A stretch of DNA of 64,000 nt from Klebsiella indica (GCF_005860775.1 NZ_VCHQ01000011.1:178528-242527), one strand, 5' to 3'. Counted from the stretch's first letter, positions 1 through 10,594 are shown. The notes: a model not told the origin generated them from the sequence alone. Made by a program: numbers and translations.

Positions 1-227
1 TAAAGATTATGACAAAGCGCACATATTTTGTGTCTTTATGTTTCAATCGAAGATGTCGTGTCGACAGGGTATAAGCGCTTACAAAAACAGAGAAAATCAA
101 TAAAAACGACGTATGGGTACTTTTTTATGCGGGCAAACAGGACACCTTAAAAAGGTATCTTATTACAGTATGCAATCAGGTTAATTTTCATCACGAAAAT
201 ATTAGAAAGGCATCTCGGATCACGAAA
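1..227. promoter_or_regulatory. Gene-free left edge with NagC-like palindrome
   Basis: No coding region is visible. In E. coli the gene after glnS is the chitoporin gene chiP, which is under NagC control, and the minus-strand direction here would fit a chiP promoter whose gene lies left of the window. An inverted repeat ATTTTC-N5-GAAAAT at 184-200 resembles NagC/Mlc operators. The assignment to chiP is inference from gene order; the palindrome is seen directly. Confidence 0.35.
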
Positions 228-253
228 TAAAAAAAACGCCGCAATGCGCGGCG
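228..253 (-). terminator. glnS terminator
   Basis: Stem CGCCGC (237-242) / GCGGCG (248-253) with a 5-nt loop, followed on the minus strand by a run of T (A run at 228-236). It lies 24 bases past the glnS stop codon and is a standard rho-independent terminator for it. Confidence 0.85.
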
Positions 254-276
254 CTCTCAATCATGGCAGGGATCGC

Positions 277-1944
277 TTATACGCCGACTTTCGCCCACGT
301 ATCGCGTAGCCCGACGGTACGGTTAAACACCAGATGGGTCGGGGTTGCAAGGTGGCTATCAAGGCAGAAGTATCCTTCGCGTTCAAACTGGAAGGCCTTA
401 CCCGCAACCGCGTCCTTCAGCGAGGGTTCCGCAAAGCCCTGCGTGATCACCAACGACTCAGGATTCATCGCCGACAGGAAGTCTTCCGCCGCTCCCGGAT
501 TCGGCACGCTGAACAGACGATCGTACAGGCGGATTTCCACCGGCAGCGCGTGCGCCGCGCTTACCCAGTGAATAACGCCTTTAACTTTACGCCCATCGGC
601 CGGATCTTTGCTCAGGGTATCCGCATCGTAGGTGCAGAAGATTGTGGTGATATTGCCTTCGGCATCTTTCTCTACACGCTCTGCTTTGATCACGTAAGCG
701 TTGCGCAGACGAACTTCTTTCCCCAGTACCAGACGCTTGTACTGTTTGTTCGCTTCTTCACGGAAGTCGGCGCGGTCGATCCAGATTTCGCCGCTGAACG
801 GTACTTCGCGGCTGCCCATCTCCGGTTTGTTCGGATGATTCGGCATGGTCACGCTTTCGCTGCCGCCCTGCGGATAGTTTTCGATAACCAGCTTAACCGG
901 GTCAATAACGGCCATCGCGCGCGGGGCGTTCTCGTTCAAATCCTCACGAATACAGGATTCCAGCGCAGCAATTTCGATAATGTTATCCTGCTTGGTCACA
1001 CCGATACGTTTACAAAATTCACGGATAGATTCCGCCGTATAGCCACGGCGACGCAGGCCGGAGATGGTCGGCATACGTGGATCATCCCAGCCCTCAACGT
1101 GTTTCTCGGTTACCAGTTGGTTCAGCTTACGCTTGGACATCACGGTATATTCGAGATTAAGACGCGAGAATTCGTACTGACGCGGGTGTACGGGGATACT
1201 GATGTTATCCAGCACCCAATCATACAGGCGGCGGTTATCCTGGAATTCCAGAGTACACAGAGAGTGGGTAATCCCTTCCAGCGCATCGCTGATGCAGTGG
1301 GTAAAGTCGTACATCGGGTAGATGCACCACTTGTTCCCGGTCTGATGGTGTTCAGCAAACTTAATACGATACAGCACCGGGTCACGCATGACGATAAACG
1401 GCGAGGCCATATCGATTTTTGCTCGCAGACAGGCTTTACCTTCGGCAAAACCGCCACTACGCATTTTTTCAAACAGGGCCAGGTTTTCATCCACGCTGCG
1501 ATCGCGGTACGGACTATTTTTACCCGGTTCTTTCAGGGTGCCGCGATATTCCCGGATCTCTTCCGCCGACAGCTCATCCACGTAAGCAAGACCCTTATTA
1601 ATCAGCTCAACCGCATATTGATGCAGTTGATCGAAATAATCAGATGAGTAGCAAATGTCCCCGGACCAGTGAAAACCTAACCACTGCACGTCGTTTTTAA
1701 TCGACTCAACGTATTCGATATCTTCCTTCACCGGGTTGGTGTCGTCGAAACGCAGATTACATTGGCCGTGGTAATCCTGAGCGATGCCAAAGTTCAGGCA
1801 AATAGACTTCGCATGGCCAATGTGCAGATAACCGTTCGGTTCCGGTGGAAAACGGGTATGAACGGTGGTGTGCTTACCAGTAGCCAGATCTTCATCAATG
1901 ATCTGGCGAATAAAGTTAGTCGGGCGGGCTTCTGCCTCACTCAT
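277..1944 (-). CDS. glnS: Glutaminyl-tRNA synthetase
   Basis: Cytoplasmic class I aminoacyl-tRNA synthetase that charges tRNA-Gln. The 555-residue product has the usual enterobacterial length. The HIGH motif is at residues 41-44 within [11 protein letters not shown], and the KMSKS-type motif is MSKRK at 269-273; the C-terminal half is the beta-barrel anticodon-binding region. It is a single-gene unit with its own terminator just downstream. Its substrates, four tRNA-Gln genes, are encoded about 9 kb away in the same window. Identity is essentially certain from the near-complete match to the E. coli protein as remembered. Confidence 0.98.
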   Translation of the reverse strand: MSEAEARPTNFIRQIIDEDLATGKHTTVHTRFPPEPNGYLHIGHAKSICLNFGIAQDYHGQCNLRFDDTNPVKEDIEYVESIKNDVQWLGFHWSGDICYSSDYFDQLHQYAVELINKGLAYVDELSAEEIREYRGTLKEPGKNSPYRDRSVDENLALFEKMRSGGFAEGKACLRAKIDMASPFIVMRDPVLYRIKFAEHHQTGNKWCIYPMYDFTHCISDALEGITHSLCTLEFQDNRRLYDWVLDNISIPVHPRQYEFSRLNLEYTVMSKRKLNQLVTEKHVEGWDDPRMPTISGLRRRGYTAESIREFCKRIGVTKQDNIIEIAALESCIREDLNENAPRAMAVIDPVKLVIENYPQGGSESVTMPNHPNKPEMGSREVPFSGEIWIDRADFREEANKQYKRLVLGKEVRLRNAYVIKAERVEKDAEGNITTIFCTYDADTLSKDPADGRKVKGVIHWVSAAHALPVEIRLYDRLFSVPNPGAAEDFLSAMNPESLVITQGFAEPSLKDAVAGKAFQFEREGYFCLDSHLATPTHLVFNRTVGLRDTWAKVGV

Positions 1945-2063
1945 CGTGGGTTCCTCAAAGCGTAAACAACGTATAACGGCACATGATCTTACAAGCAGGG
2001 CGTGGAGACAACTATTAGTTACGTAAAATACGTATCTGAAGGCGATTATGGGGTGTTGGCGGT

Positions 2064-2092
2064 AAAAAAAGCGGCGGAGTTTTCCTCCGCCG
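2064..2092 (-). terminator. nagE terminator
   Basis: Perfect 8-bp stem CGGCGGAG (2072-2079) / CTCCGCCG (2085-2092), followed on the minus strand by C and seven T. It lies just past the nagE stop. Confidence 0.88.
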
Positions 2093-2119
2093 TTGAGGTA
2101 TAAACGCTAATCTGGAGAC

Positions 2120-4072
2120 TTACTTGCTTTTAATTTCAAACAGCGGCGTCTGGCCCGCCACAACCTTATCGGTTGCCTGAATAACCAGTGCGCTGTAGTC
2201 GTCACTATTGCTGCACACCACCGGGCTGATCATTGAACGCGCGTTGGCATTCAGAAACGCCAGATCCAGTTCCAGAATCGGCTGACCCGCTTTCACTTCT
2301 GCGCCCTCTTCCACCAGCCGTTTAAAGCCCTGGCCGTTGAGCGCTACGGTATCAATCCCCATGTGGACAACAATTTCCGCGCCATTTTCCGTTTCCAGGC
2401 AGAAAGCATGGTTGGTATTGAAGATCTTCACTACCGTACCCGCCGCTGGCGCAACAACCAGCTTATCCGTCGGCTTTACTGCCACGCCGTCGCCAACGGC
2501 TTTGCTGGCAAAGGCTTCATCCGGGACTTGTTCCAGCGCCACAACGTCACCGGTAATCGGCGAAACCAGCGCGGCAACGGTTTTCGCGTTGGCGACGGCC
2601 TGTGGTTTGGCAGCCGGAACTGCGCCGGATGCGCCGTGGGTAGAAGCAGCCGTTGCGGCAACCGGGCCACGAGCAACCACTTTCTTCATTTCATCGCCGA
2701 CGGATTCAGCTTTTGCCCCCACAATAACCTGAATGGTCTGTTTGTTCAGCTTGACCACGCCAGAAGCGCCGAGACGCTTACAGGCGGCATCGTTAACCAG
2801 TGCGGAATCCGCAACGGTCAAACGCAGGCGGGTAATGCAAGCATCAATCGCTTTCAGGTTATCGGTACCGCCGATCGCGGCGATATAGCCAGTCGCCAGT
2901 TGGGTTAAACCCTCTTCGGTATTACTGTTCGCCTCTTCCGTCACCACGTCATCAACGTTATCTTCACGGCCAGGCGTTTTCAGGTTGAACATGCGGATGA
3001 TCACGCTGAACAGCAGGAAGTAGATAAAGAAGAACACGACGCCCATCACCAGCAACATCCAGACGTTTTTGCTGGCTGCCGGCAGGCTGTACATCAGAGC
3101 ATAGTCGATCGCACCGGCTGAGAACGAGAAACCCGCGTGGATACCCAACGCCGTCGCGACAAACAGGCTGATACCGGTCAGGATAGCATGCAGCAAGTAC
3201 AGCAGCGGAGCCAGGAACATGAACAGGAATTCCAGCGGCTCAGTAACCCCCGTCAGGAACGCGGTAATAGCGACCGACAACAGCATACCGCCGACCATCG
3301 GACGACGTTCTTTCGGCGCGGCAAAATACATTGCCAGCGCGGCGCCCGGCAAACCGAACATCATGATCGGGAAGAAGCCGGACATAAACATCCCTGCAGT
3401 GCCGTCACCCGCATAGAAGCGGTTGATGTCACCGTGGAATACCGCACCGGCAGCATTAGTAAATTCACCGATCTGGAACCAGGCGATAGTATTCAGTACC
3501 TGATGCAAACCGGTTGGGATCAGCAGACGGTTGATGAACCCGAAGATACCGGAGCCCAGCGCGCCAGCTGATACAATCCATTCACCACCGGAATGGATAG
3601 CGTTCTGCACAGGTGGCCAGACGTAGCCAAAGATGGCGGCCAGCACCAGGCAGAAGAAGCCAGTTGCGATCGGAACAAAACGTTTACCACCGAAGAAGCT
3701 CAAGAAGTCAGGCAACTTGATTCCCGCCCAGCGGTTATACACGGCCCCACCGACTAAACCGGTGATGATCCCCGCCAGGACACCCATATTGATGGCCGGG
3801 TTGATAGTGACCATGGCTTTAGTCATAACAAAATACCCAACAGCTCCCGCCAACGCGGCGGCCCCTGCACTGTCTTTCGACCAACTGGATGCCACACCGA
3901 TAGCGAAAATCAGCGCCAGGTTGTCAAAGATCGCGCCACCCGCTTGTGCGATAAACGATATATTAAGCAGATCTGGTTGCCCGAATCGTAGCAGCAGCGC
4001 CGCGACCGGCAGCACGGCGATAGGGAGCTGTAACGCCCTACCAAGCCGCTGAAAAAAACCCAAAATATTCAT
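2120..4072 (-). CDS. nagE: N-acetylglucosamine PTS permease EIICBA
   Basis: Inner-membrane phosphotransferase transporter that imports N-acetylglucosamine and phosphorylates it at C6. The 650-residue chain has the order IIC (about 1-360, many hydrophobic segments), IIB with the phospho-cysteine Cys412 in DACITRLRL, an Ala/Pro-rich linker (about 470-500), and IIA with the active histidine near 570 in VVHMGIDT. It is divergent from nagB; NagC-type operators and a CRP site lie in the 313-bp gap. The imported GlcNAc-6-P is the substrate of NagA and the inducer sensed by NagC, both encoded next door. Confidence 0.98.
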   Translation of the reverse strand: MNILGFFQRLGRALQLPIAVLPVAALLLRFGQPDLLNISFIAQAGGAIFDNLALIFAIGVASSWSKDSAGAAALAGAVGYFVMTKAMVTINPAINMGVLAGIITGLVGGAVYNRWAGIKLPDFLSFFGGKRFVPIATGFFCLVLAAIFGYVWPPVQNAIHSGGEWIVSAGALGSGIFGFINRLLIPTGLHQVLNTIAWFQIGEFTNAAGAVFHGDINRFYAGDGTAGMFMSGFFPIMMFGLPGAALAMYFAAPKERRPMVGGMLLSVAITAFLTGVTEPLEFLFMFLAPLLYLLHAILTGISLFVATALGIHAGFSFSAGAIDYALMYSLPAASKNVWMLLVMGVVFFFIYFLLFSVIIRMFNLKTPGREDNVDDVVTEEANSNTEEGLTQLATGYIAAIGGTDNLKAIDACITRLRLTVADSALVNDAACKRLGASGVVKLNKQTIQVIVGAKAESVGDEMKKVVARGPVAATAASTHGASGAVPAAKPQAVANAKTVAALVSPITGDVVALEQVPDEAFASKAVGDGVAVKPTDKLVVAPAAGTVVKIFNTNHAFCLETENGAEIVVHMGIDTVALNGQGFKRLVEEGAEVKAGQPILELDLAFLNANARSMISPVVCSNSDDYSALVIQATDKVVAGQTPLFEIKSK

Positions 4073-4172
4073 CTTATTCCCCCTATAAAACCCCGATATA
4101 GCTCGCTCAAAGCCACCTTTATTATTGTGAAACCAGTTAGCTTTTACCTTTACCTGTAAAGTGTGTGAGAAA

Positions 4173-4193
4173 TTAATTTGTATCGCAAATTAA
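4173..4193. promoter_or_regulatory. NagC operator near nagE
   Basis: Perfect palindrome TTAATTTG-TATCG-CAAATTAA. NagC operators in E. coli are A/T-rich dyads of this form at the nagE-nagB intergenic region, where NagC bound at two sites loops the DNA. The palindrome is seen directly; NagC as ligand is inferred from position and family. Confidence 0.8.
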
Positions 4194-4205
4194 ACGCGTA
4201 TTTTT

Positions 4206-4221
4206 TGTGATATCAATCACC
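4206..4221. promoter_or_regulatory. CRP site between nagE and nagB
   Basis: TGTGA-TATCAA-TCACC matches the CRP consensus TGTGA-N6-TCACA at nine of ten conserved positions. It lies between the two NagC-type sites, as in E. coli, where CRP-cAMP activates both divergent promoters. Confidence 0.75.
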
Positions 4222-4266
4222 ATATATCGTATTATCTTTCGCCTCATACTGGCTAATAACGAAAAC

Positions 4267-4288
4267 TTATTTTATGATTAAAAAAATC
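4267..4288. promoter_or_regulatory. Second NagC-like operator near nagB
   Basis: A/T-rich imperfect dyad beginning TTATTTTATGATT and ending AAAAAATC. Its position on the nagB side of the CRP site matches the second NagC operator of the E. coli loop. It is less symmetric than the nagE-side site. Confidence 0.55.
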
Positions 4289-4385
4289 AACACCAATTCC
4301 TCCTGATCGACGGCGTTGCTGCAATACTCATACTGGTGCGCTGACGCCAACTCGCCAGGTTCTAATTTAACTATAGAGGTGAACA

Positions 4386-5186
4386 ATGAGACTGATCCCC
4401 CTGGTAACAGCTGAACAAGTAGGTAAATGGGCTGCCCGCCACATCGTTAACCGTATCAATGCGTTCAAACCCACGGCGGACCGCCCCTTTGTTCTGGGTC
4501 TGCCTACCGGCGGCACGCCTCTGACCGCCTACAAAGCATTGGTTGAAATGCACAAAGCAGGCCTGGTCAGCTTTAAGCATGTTGTCACATTCAACATGGA
4601 TGAATACGTTGGCCTGCCGAAAGAGCATCCGGAAAGCTATCATAGTTTTATGCACCGCAACTTTTTTGACCACGTTGATATTCCGGCGGAAAACATTAAC
4701 CTGTTGAATGGTAACGCACCAGATATTGATGCAGAATGTCGCCTCTATGAAGAAAAAATCCGCGCCTATGGCAAAATTAATCTGTTTATGGGCGGCGTGG
4801 GTAACGATGGTCACATCGCCTTTAATGAACCGGCGTCTTCTCTGGCTTCACGCACCCGTATAAAAACCCTGACCCATGAAACCCGCGTAGCGAACTCTCG
4901 CTTCTTCGACGGTGATGTAAACCAGGTGCCTAAATACGCGCTCACCGTTGGCGTAGGGACATTACTTGATGCGGAAGAAGTGATGATTCTGGTACTTGGG
5001 CAGCAGAAATCACTGGCGCTGCAGGCGGCGGTCGAAGGCAACGTTAACCACATGTGGACCATTACCTGTCTACAGTTGCATCCGAAAGCGGTAATGGTCT
5101 GCGATGAACCGTCTACTATGGAGTTAAAAGTTAAAACGCTGAAATATTTCAAAGAGCTGGAAGCTGAAAACATCAAAGGTTTGTAA
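4386..5186 (+). CDS. nagB: Glucosamine-6-phosphate deaminase
   Basis: Converts glucosamine-6-phosphate to fructose-6-phosphate and ammonia, the last step that feeds amino sugars into glycolysis. The 266-residue length equals the E. coli enzyme. Catalytic residues known for the family are present: Asp72 in FNMDEYVG, and Asp141, His143 and Glu148 in [11 protein letters not shown]. The start ATG follows a GAGGTGA ribosome site. It is first in the nagBACD operon, 60 bp before nagA, and controlled by the NagC/CRP region upstream. Confidence 0.98.
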   Translation: MRLIPLVTAEQVGKWAARHIVNRINAFKPTADRPFVLGLPTGGTPLTAYKALVEMHKAGLVSFKHVVTFNMDEYVGLPKEHPESYHSFMHRNFFDHVDIPAENINLLNGNAPDIDAECRLYEEKIRAYGKINLFMGGVGNDGHIAFNEPASSLASRTRIKTLTHETRVANSRFFDGDVNQVPKYALTVGVGTLLDAEEVMILVLGQQKSLALQAAVEGNVNHMWTITCLQLHPKAVMVCDEPSTMELKVKTLKYFKELEAENIKGL

Positions 5187-5246
5187 GGCAGTTTCGTTCC
5201 GCGGTTGCCCCCGCGGGACAACCATTTTTGACAACCGGGGGTCGTA

Positions 5247-6395
5247 ATGTATGCATTAACCCAGGGCCGGATTTACACCGGTCATGAAATTCTGGATGAC
5301 CATGCGATTGTTATCGCTAATGGCCTTATCGAACGTCTCTGTCCGCAGGCTGAACTGCCGGCAGGCGTTGAACCGCGCCCGGTTGATGGCGCCATTCTTG
5401 CCCCCGGCTTTATTGATGTTCAGCTTAACGGCTGTGGCGGTGTACAGTTCAATGACACGCCAGATGCAGTCACCGTTGATACGCTGGAAATTATGCAGAA
5501 GGCGAATCAACGTTCTGGCTGCACCAGCTATTTACCGACGCTGATTACCACCAGCGATGATCTCATGAAACAGGGCGTGCGCGTTATGCGCGAGTACCGG
5601 CAAAAGCATCCCAACCAGGCGCTCGGTCTGCATCTCGAAGGTCCATGGCTGAATATAGTCAAAAAAGGCACGCATAATCCGAAGTTCGTGCGCAAACCGG
5701 ATGCCGCGCTGGTCGATTTCCTTTGTGACAACGCAGATGTGATTACCAAAATTACGCTCGCACCAGAGTGCGTCGAGCCGGAAGTGATCCGCAAACTGGT
5801 GGCTGCCGGTATCATTGTCTCCGCAGGTCATTCCAACGCAACGCTGAAAGAAGCGAAAGTCGGTTTCCGCGCCGGCATCACTTTCGCTACTCATCTGTTT
5901 AACGCAATGCCCTATATTACCGGACGCGAACCGGGTCTGACGGGGGCGATTTTCGACGAACCGGATGTCTACTGCGGTATCATTGCCGACGGTTTACATG
6001 TTGATTACGCTAACATCCGCCTCGCTAAACGCCTGAAAGGCGACAAACTGTGTCTCGTTACCGACGCAACGGCCCCTGCAGGTGCCAATATTGAGCAGTT
6101 CATTTTTGCCGGTAAAACAATATACTACCGGAACGGATTGTGTGTTGATGAGAACGGTACCCTTAGCGGATCTTCGTTGACCATGATTGAAGGGGTTCAT
6201 AACCTCGTAAAACATTGCGGCATCGCGCTGGACGAAGCGTTGCGTATGGCAACCCTCTACCCTGCCCGCGCAATTGGCGTAGGTAAACAGTTGGGCTGTA
6301 TTGCGCCGGGGATGGTCGCAAACCTGACTGCATTCACCCGCGATTATAAAATCACTAAGACCATCGTTAATGGTAACGAGGTCGTCACTGAGTAA
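5247..6395 (+). CDS. nagA: N-acetylglucosamine-6-phosphate deacetylase
   Basis: Amidohydrolase that removes acetate from GlcNAc-6-P, producing the substrate of NagB and lowering the level of the NagC inducer. The 382 residues match E. coli length. Metal and catalytic residues are visible: Glu131 in LHLEGPW, the histidines of SAGHSNAT and ATHLFNAM, and the aspartate of LVTDATAP. It is the second gene of the nag operon and lies 8 bp before nagC. Confidence 0.98.
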   Translation: MYALTQGRIYTGHEILDDHAIVIANGLIERLCPQAELPAGVEPRPVDGAILAPGFIDVQLNGCGGVQFNDTPDAVTVDTLEIMQKANQRSGCTSYLPTLITTSDDLMKQGVRVMREYRQKHPNQALGLHLEGPWLNIVKKGTHNPKFVRKPDAALVDFLCDNADVITKITLAPECVEPEVIRKLVAAGIIVSAGHSNATLKEAKVGFRAGITFATHLFNAMPYITGREPGLTGAIFDEPDVYCGIIADGLHVDYANIRLAKRLKGDKLCLVTDATAPAGANIEQFIFAGKTIYYRNGLCVDENGTLSGSSLTMIEGVHNLVKHCGIALDEALRMATLYPARAIGVGKQLGCIAPGMVANLTAFTRDYKITKTIVNGNEVVTE

Positions 6396-6403
6396 ATAAA
6401 AGT

Positions 6404-7624
6404 ATGACAGCTGGCGGACAAGCTCAAATTGGTAATGTCGATCTGGTAAAACAGCTAAACAGCGCAGCCGTCTATCGGCTCATCGATCAACATGGCCCGA
6501 TTTCGCGTATACAGGTCGCGGAACAAAGCCAGCTTGCCCCTGCCAGCGTAACCAAAATTACGCGTCAACTTATTGAACGCGGCCTGATCAAAGAAGTCGA
6601 TCAGCAGGCCTCCACCGGGGGCCGACGCGCCATTTCCATTGTTGCCGAAACCCGTAACTTCCACGCCATCGGCGTACGTCTTGGCCGCTATGACGCAACC
6701 CTGACGCTGTACGATTTAAGCAGTAAAACCCTCGAAGAAGAACATTATCCCCTGCCGGAAAGAACCCAGGAAACGCTGGAGCATGCGCTGCTCAATATCA
6801 TTGCCGACTTTATGGAACGCTGCCAGCGCAAAATCCGTGAGCTGATCGCCATCTCGGTTATCCTTCCTGGCCTTGTCGATCCAGAAAGCGGCGTGATTCG
6901 CTATATGCCGCACATTCAGGTTGAAAACTGGGGGCTGGTGGACGCGCTGGAAAAACGGTTTAAAGTGACCTGCTTTGTGGGTCACGATATCCGTAGCCTC
7001 GCGCTGGCGGAACACTATTTTGGCGCGAGCCACGACTGTGCAGACTCGATTCTGGTACGTGTACACCGCGGGACCGGTGCCGGTATCATCTCCAACGGGC
7101 GAATTTTTATTGGCCGCAATGGCAATGTCGGCGAAATTGGCCATATCCAGGTAGACCCTTTAGGCGAACGCTGCCACTGCGGCAACTTTGGCTGTCTGGA
7201 AACCATCGCCGCTAATGCCGCCATAGAACACCGCGTTCGCCACCTGCTGGAGCAGGGGTATCAAAGCAAGCTCACCCTCAATGACTGCACGATAAAAGCT
7301 ATCTGCAAAGCGGCAAACAAGGGCGATGCGCTGGCCTGCGAGGTCATCGGGCATGTCGGCCGCCATCTTGGCAAAACCATCGCCATTGCTATTAACCTGT
7401 TTAATCCGCAAAAAGTGGTGATTGCCGGGGAAATTGTTGAAGCGGAAAAAGTGCTGCTGCCAGCGATTGAAGCCTGCATTAATACCCAGGTGCTGAAGGC
7501 ATTCCGTAAAAATCTGCCTGTGGTACGGTCCACCCTCGATCATCGTTCGGCAATCGGTGCTTTTGCGCTGGTGAAGCGTGCCATGCTCAATGGGATCCTG
7601 CTTCAGCATTTGCTGGAAAGCTAA
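6404..7624 (+). CDS. nagC: NagC, ROK-family repressor of amino-sugar genes
   Basis: Transcription regulator that represses nagE-nagBACD and is released by GlcNAc-6-P. The 406-residue chain has an N-terminal winged helix-turn-helix (about 20-65, ISRIQVAEQSQLAPASVTK) and a ROK sugar-kinase-like domain with zinc cysteines 257, 259 and 264 in CHCGNFGCLE. Being inside the operon it controls makes the circuit autoregulatory. The NagC-type dyads in the nagE-nagB gap are its likely local targets. Confidence 0.97.
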   Translation: MTAGGQAQIGNVDLVKQLNSAAVYRLIDQHGPISRIQVAEQSQLAPASVTKITRQLIERGLIKEVDQQASTGGRRAISIVAETRNFHAIGVRLGRYDATLTLYDLSSKTLEEEHYPLPERTQETLEHALLNIIADFMERCQRKIRELIAISVILPGLVDPESGVIRYMPHIQVENWGLVDALEKRFKVTCFVGHDIRSLALAEHYFGASHDCADSILVRVHRGTGAGIISNGRIFIGRNGNVGEIGHIQVDPLGERCHCGNFGCLETIAANAAIEHRVRHLLEQGYQSKLTLNDCTIKAICKAANKGDALACEVIGHVGRHLGKTIAIAINLFNPQKVVIAGEIVEAEKVLLPAIEACINTQVLKAFRKNLPVVRSTLDHRSAIGAFALVKRAMLNGILLQHLLES

Positions 7625-7669
7625 AGCCGCTTTATAGTTTCGCCTTTCTTTAAAGATGTCGGACTGCCC

Positions 7670-8422
7670 ATGACCATTCAAAATATAATTTGTGATATCG
7701 ACGGCGTGCTGATGCATGACAATGTGGCTGTGCCGGGCGCCGCTGAGTTCATCAAGCGTATTCTCGAAAAAGAGATGCCGCTGGTGATGCTGACCAACTA
7801 CCCTTCACAAACCGGCCAGGATCTGGCGAACCGCTTTGCGACTGCGGGAATAGATGTACCCGATACCGCCTTTTATACCTCCGCAATGGCCACCGCGGAT
7901 TTCCTGCGCCGCCAGGAAGGTAAGAAAGCCTACGTCGTTGGCGAAGGCGCACTGATTCACGAACTGTACAAAGCCGGGTTTACTATCACTGACGTCAACC
8001 CTGATTTTGTTATCGTCGGTGAAACCCGCTCTTTTAACTGGGAGATGATGCATAAGGCGGCTTTTTTTGTCGCCAACGGCGCGCGTTTTATCGCTACTAA
8101 CCCGGATACTCACGGTCGCGGCTATTATCCGGCCTGCGGTGCCTTATGCGCTGGTATTGAAAAAATCTCTGGCCGTAAGCCATTCTACGTCGGTAAACCA
8201 AGTCCGTGGATCATCCGTTCCGCACTCAATAAAATGCAGGCGCATTCTGAGCAAACCGTCATCGTCGGCGATAATCTGCGCACGGATATTCTGGCAGGCT
8301 TCCAGGCCGGGCTGGAAACCATTCTGGTTCTTTCCGGCGTCGCCACGCTCGATGATATCGACGGCATGCCGTTCCGACCGTCGTGGATTTATCCCTCCGT
8401 TGCAGAAATTGATATTTTCTGA
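7670..8422 (+). CDS. nagD: UMP phosphatase (HAD superfamily)
   Basis: HAD-IIA nucleotide phosphatase; the E. coli protein prefers UMP and has no clear part in GlcNAc breakdown despite its operon. The 250 residues include motif I CDIDGVLMHDN near the N terminus, motif II (MLTNYPSQTG) and the C-terminal acidic motif IVGDNLRTDILAG. It is the last gene of nagBACD, followed 5 bases later by a strong terminator. Confidence 0.97.
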   Translation: MTIQNIICDIDGVLMHDNVAVPGAAEFIKRILEKEMPLVMLTNYPSQTGQDLANRFATAGIDVPDTAFYTSAMATADFLRRQEGKKAYVVGEGALIHELYKAGFTITDVNPDFVIVGETRSFNWEMMHKAAFFVANGARFIATNPDTHGRGYYPACGALCAGIEKISGRKPFYVGKPSPWIIRSALNKMQAHSEQTVIVGDNLRTDILAGFQAGLETILVLSGVATLDDIDGMPFRPSWIYPSVAEIDIF

Positions 8423-8426
8423 GCAA

Positions 8427-8460
8427 AACCACGTCCCCGGACGTGGTTTCTTATTTTTCT
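8427..8460 (+). terminator. nag operon terminator
   Basis: Stem AACCACGTC / GACGTGGTT with a 4-nt loop, then a T-rich tract. It begins just after the nagD stop. Confidence 0.9.
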
Positions 8461-8701
8461 GGTCTTCCTGACAGCATTTCATCTAAAAAAAATGCACCAG
8501 CATTGAATATTCCTCAATGAAAGCGCTCAAAATATACTCTTTTTTTACTATTCAATAATCACCATTGCATTATTTTCTTTTTCGGCCGTAAAACCCTTGC
8601 GCCCTCAGTCCCTTTGCGGCATTTTCTTAAGCATGCATTGAGGCTTCGCGGCAAAATGAAGCCAGCACAACATCAAACAAGACAGGGTAACGGAGAAGGC
8701 T

Positions 8702-10363
8702 ATGTGTTCGATTTTTGGCGTACTGGATATTAAAACTGATGCGGGCGAGCTGCGTAAAAAGGCGCTGGAACTTTCCCGTCTGATGCGCCACCGTGGTCCG
8801 GACTGGTCCGGCATCTATGCTTGTGATAAAGCGATTCTGGCGCATGAACGCCTCTCTATCGTCGACGTGAACGCCGGCGCGCAGCCGCTGTATAACGCGC
8901 AAAAAACTCACGCCCTCGCCGTCAACGGTGAAATCTACAACCACCAGGCACTGCGCGCGGAATATGGTGACCGCTACGCTTTCCAGACCGGTTCCGACTG
9001 CGAAGTGATCCTGGCGCTGTACCAGGAGAAAGGCCCGGAGTTTCTGGACGATCTGCAAGGAATGTTTGCCTTCGCTCTCTACGATAGCGAAAAAGATGCT
9101 TATCTGATTGGCCGTGACCACATCGGAATTATCCCACTGTATATGGGGCATGACGAACACGGCAACTTCTACGTTGCTTCAGAAATGAAGGCGCTGGTTC
9201 CGGTATGCCGCACCATTAAAGAGTTCCCGGCGGGCAGCTACCTGTGGAGCAAAGACGGCGAGATCCGCCAGTATTATCAGCGCGACTGGTTCGAGTATGA
9301 TGCGGTTAAAGACAACGTCACCGACAAAAACGAACTGCGTCAGGCGCTGGAAGAGTCGGTGAAAAGCCACCTGATGTCCGATGTTCCATACGGGGTTCTG
9401 TTGTCCGGCGGCCTGGATTCATCGATTATTTCCGCCATCACCAAAAAATTTGCCGCGCGCCGCGTCGAAGATCAGGAAAAATCAGAAGCCTGGTGGCCTC
9501 AGCTACACTCCTTCGCCGTGGGCCTGGAAGGTGCGCCCGATCTGAAAGCGGCGCAAGAAGTCGCTAACCATTTAGGTACCGTGCATCACGAAATCCACTT
9601 TACGGTACAGGAAGGCCTGGACGCGATTCGCGATGTTATTTATCACATCGAAACCTACGATGTCACCACCATTCGCGCGTCTACGCCGATGTATTTGATG
9701 TCGAGGAAAATCAAAGCGATGGGCATCAAAATGGTGCTGTCCGGAGAAGGTTCTGACGAAGTGTTTGGCGGTTACCTCTATTTCCATAAAGCGCCAAACG
9801 CCAAAGAGCTGCACGAAGAGACCGTGCGCAAGCTGCAGGCGCTGCACATGTTTGACTGCGCGCGTGCCAACAAAGCGATGTCCGCATGGGGCGTGGAAGC
9901 ACGCGTGCCGTTCCTGGATAAGAAATTCCTTGATGTGGCAATGCGTATCAACCCGCAGGATAAAATGTGCGGCAACGGTAAAATGGAAAAACATATCCTG
10001 CGTGAATGTTTCGAATCTTACCTGCCAGCAAGCGTCGCCTGGCGCCAGAAAGAGCAGTTCTCTGATGGGGTAGGTTACAGCTGGATCGATACGTTAAAAG
10101 ACGTTGCCGCACAACAGATCTCCGATCAACAGCTGGAAACGGCGAGCTTCCGCTTCCCGTACAACACGCCATCGTCTAAAGAAGCGTATCTGTACCGCGA
10201 GATCTTCGAAGAACTGTTCCCGGTTCCCAGCGCTGCGGAATGCGTACCTGGCGGTCCGTCAGTTGCCTGTTCTTCCGCGAAAGCCATCGAATGGGATGAA
10301 TCATTCAAAAAAATGAACGATCCATCGGGACGCGCTGTAGGCGTACACCAGTCTGCCTACTGA
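8702..10363 (+). CDS. asnB: Asparagine synthetase B (glutamine-hydrolysing)
   Basis: Makes asparagine from aspartate, ATP and glutamine. The start Met is followed directly by Cys2 (MCSIFGV), the nucleophile of the N-terminal class II glutamine amidotransferase domain (about 1-190). The synthetase domain carries the PP-loop motif LLSGGLDSSII near residue 235. The 553-residue length matches the family. An A+T-rich 280-bp leader precedes it, and it has its own terminator before the tRNA operon. Confidence 0.98.
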   Translation: MCSIFGVLDIKTDAGELRKKALELSRLMRHRGPDWSGIYACDKAILAHERLSIVDVNAGAQPLYNAQKTHALAVNGEIYNHQALRAEYGDRYAFQTGSDCEVILALYQEKGPEFLDDLQGMFAFALYDSEKDAYLIGRDHIGIIPLYMGHDEHGNFYVASEMKALVPVCRTIKEFPAGSYLWSKDGEIRQYYQRDWFEYDAVKDNVTDKNELRQALEESVKSHLMSDVPYGVLLSGGLDSSIISAITKKFAARRVEDQEKSEAWWPQLHSFAVGLEGAPDLKAAQEVANHLGTVHHEIHFTVQEGLDAIRDVIYHIETYDVTTIRASTPMYLMSRKIKAMGIKMVLSGEGSDEVFGGYLYFHKAPNAKELHEETVRKLQALHMFDCARANKAMSAWGVEARVPFLDKKFLDVAMRINPQDKMCGNGKMEKHILRECFESYLPASVAWRQKEQFSDGVGYSWIDTLKDVAAQQISDQQLETASFRFPYNTPSSKEAYLYREIFEELFPVPSAAECVPGGPSVACSSAKAIEWDESFKKMNDPSGRAVGVHQSAY

Positions 10364-10379
10364 TTAAGGCGTTTTTTCA

Positions 10380-10411
10380 AACGGGCTCTTCGGGGTCCGT
10401 TTTTATTTTTG
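10380..10411 (+). terminator. asnB terminator
   Basis: Stem ACGGGCTC-TTCG-GGGTCCGT (with G-U pairs) at 10381-10400, running into TTTTTATTTTTG. Confidence 0.85.
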
Positions 10412-10526
10412 TGCCTTATTCAAGCCATTAAAAACGATAAATAACCAATAATTGCTGATTATTGCGCCACGCTGTTCGCAACCTAACCAAACAGTTACAT
10501 TCAATCCATTTTCGATGAAAAAGGGG

Positions 10527-10555
10527 TTGACGCTTCAGGGCTCAATACGCATAAT
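10527..10555 (+). promoter_or_regulatory. tRNA operon promoter
   Basis: A -35 box TTGACG (10527-10532) and -10 box CATAAT (10550-10555) are separated by exactly 17 bp. A GC-rich discriminator (GCGCCCCGC) follows, typical of stringently controlled stable-RNA promoters. The first tRNA begins 39 bp after the -10 box. Confidence 0.85.
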
Positions 10556-10594
10556 GCGCCCCGCAACGCCGATAAGGTAGCGCAAAAAAAAGAT

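Noticed and set aside
334..1647. 437-codon reading antisense to glnS
   Set aside because: Lies entirely inside glnS on the other strand and has no recognisable family; long antisense frames are common in such G+C-rich genes.
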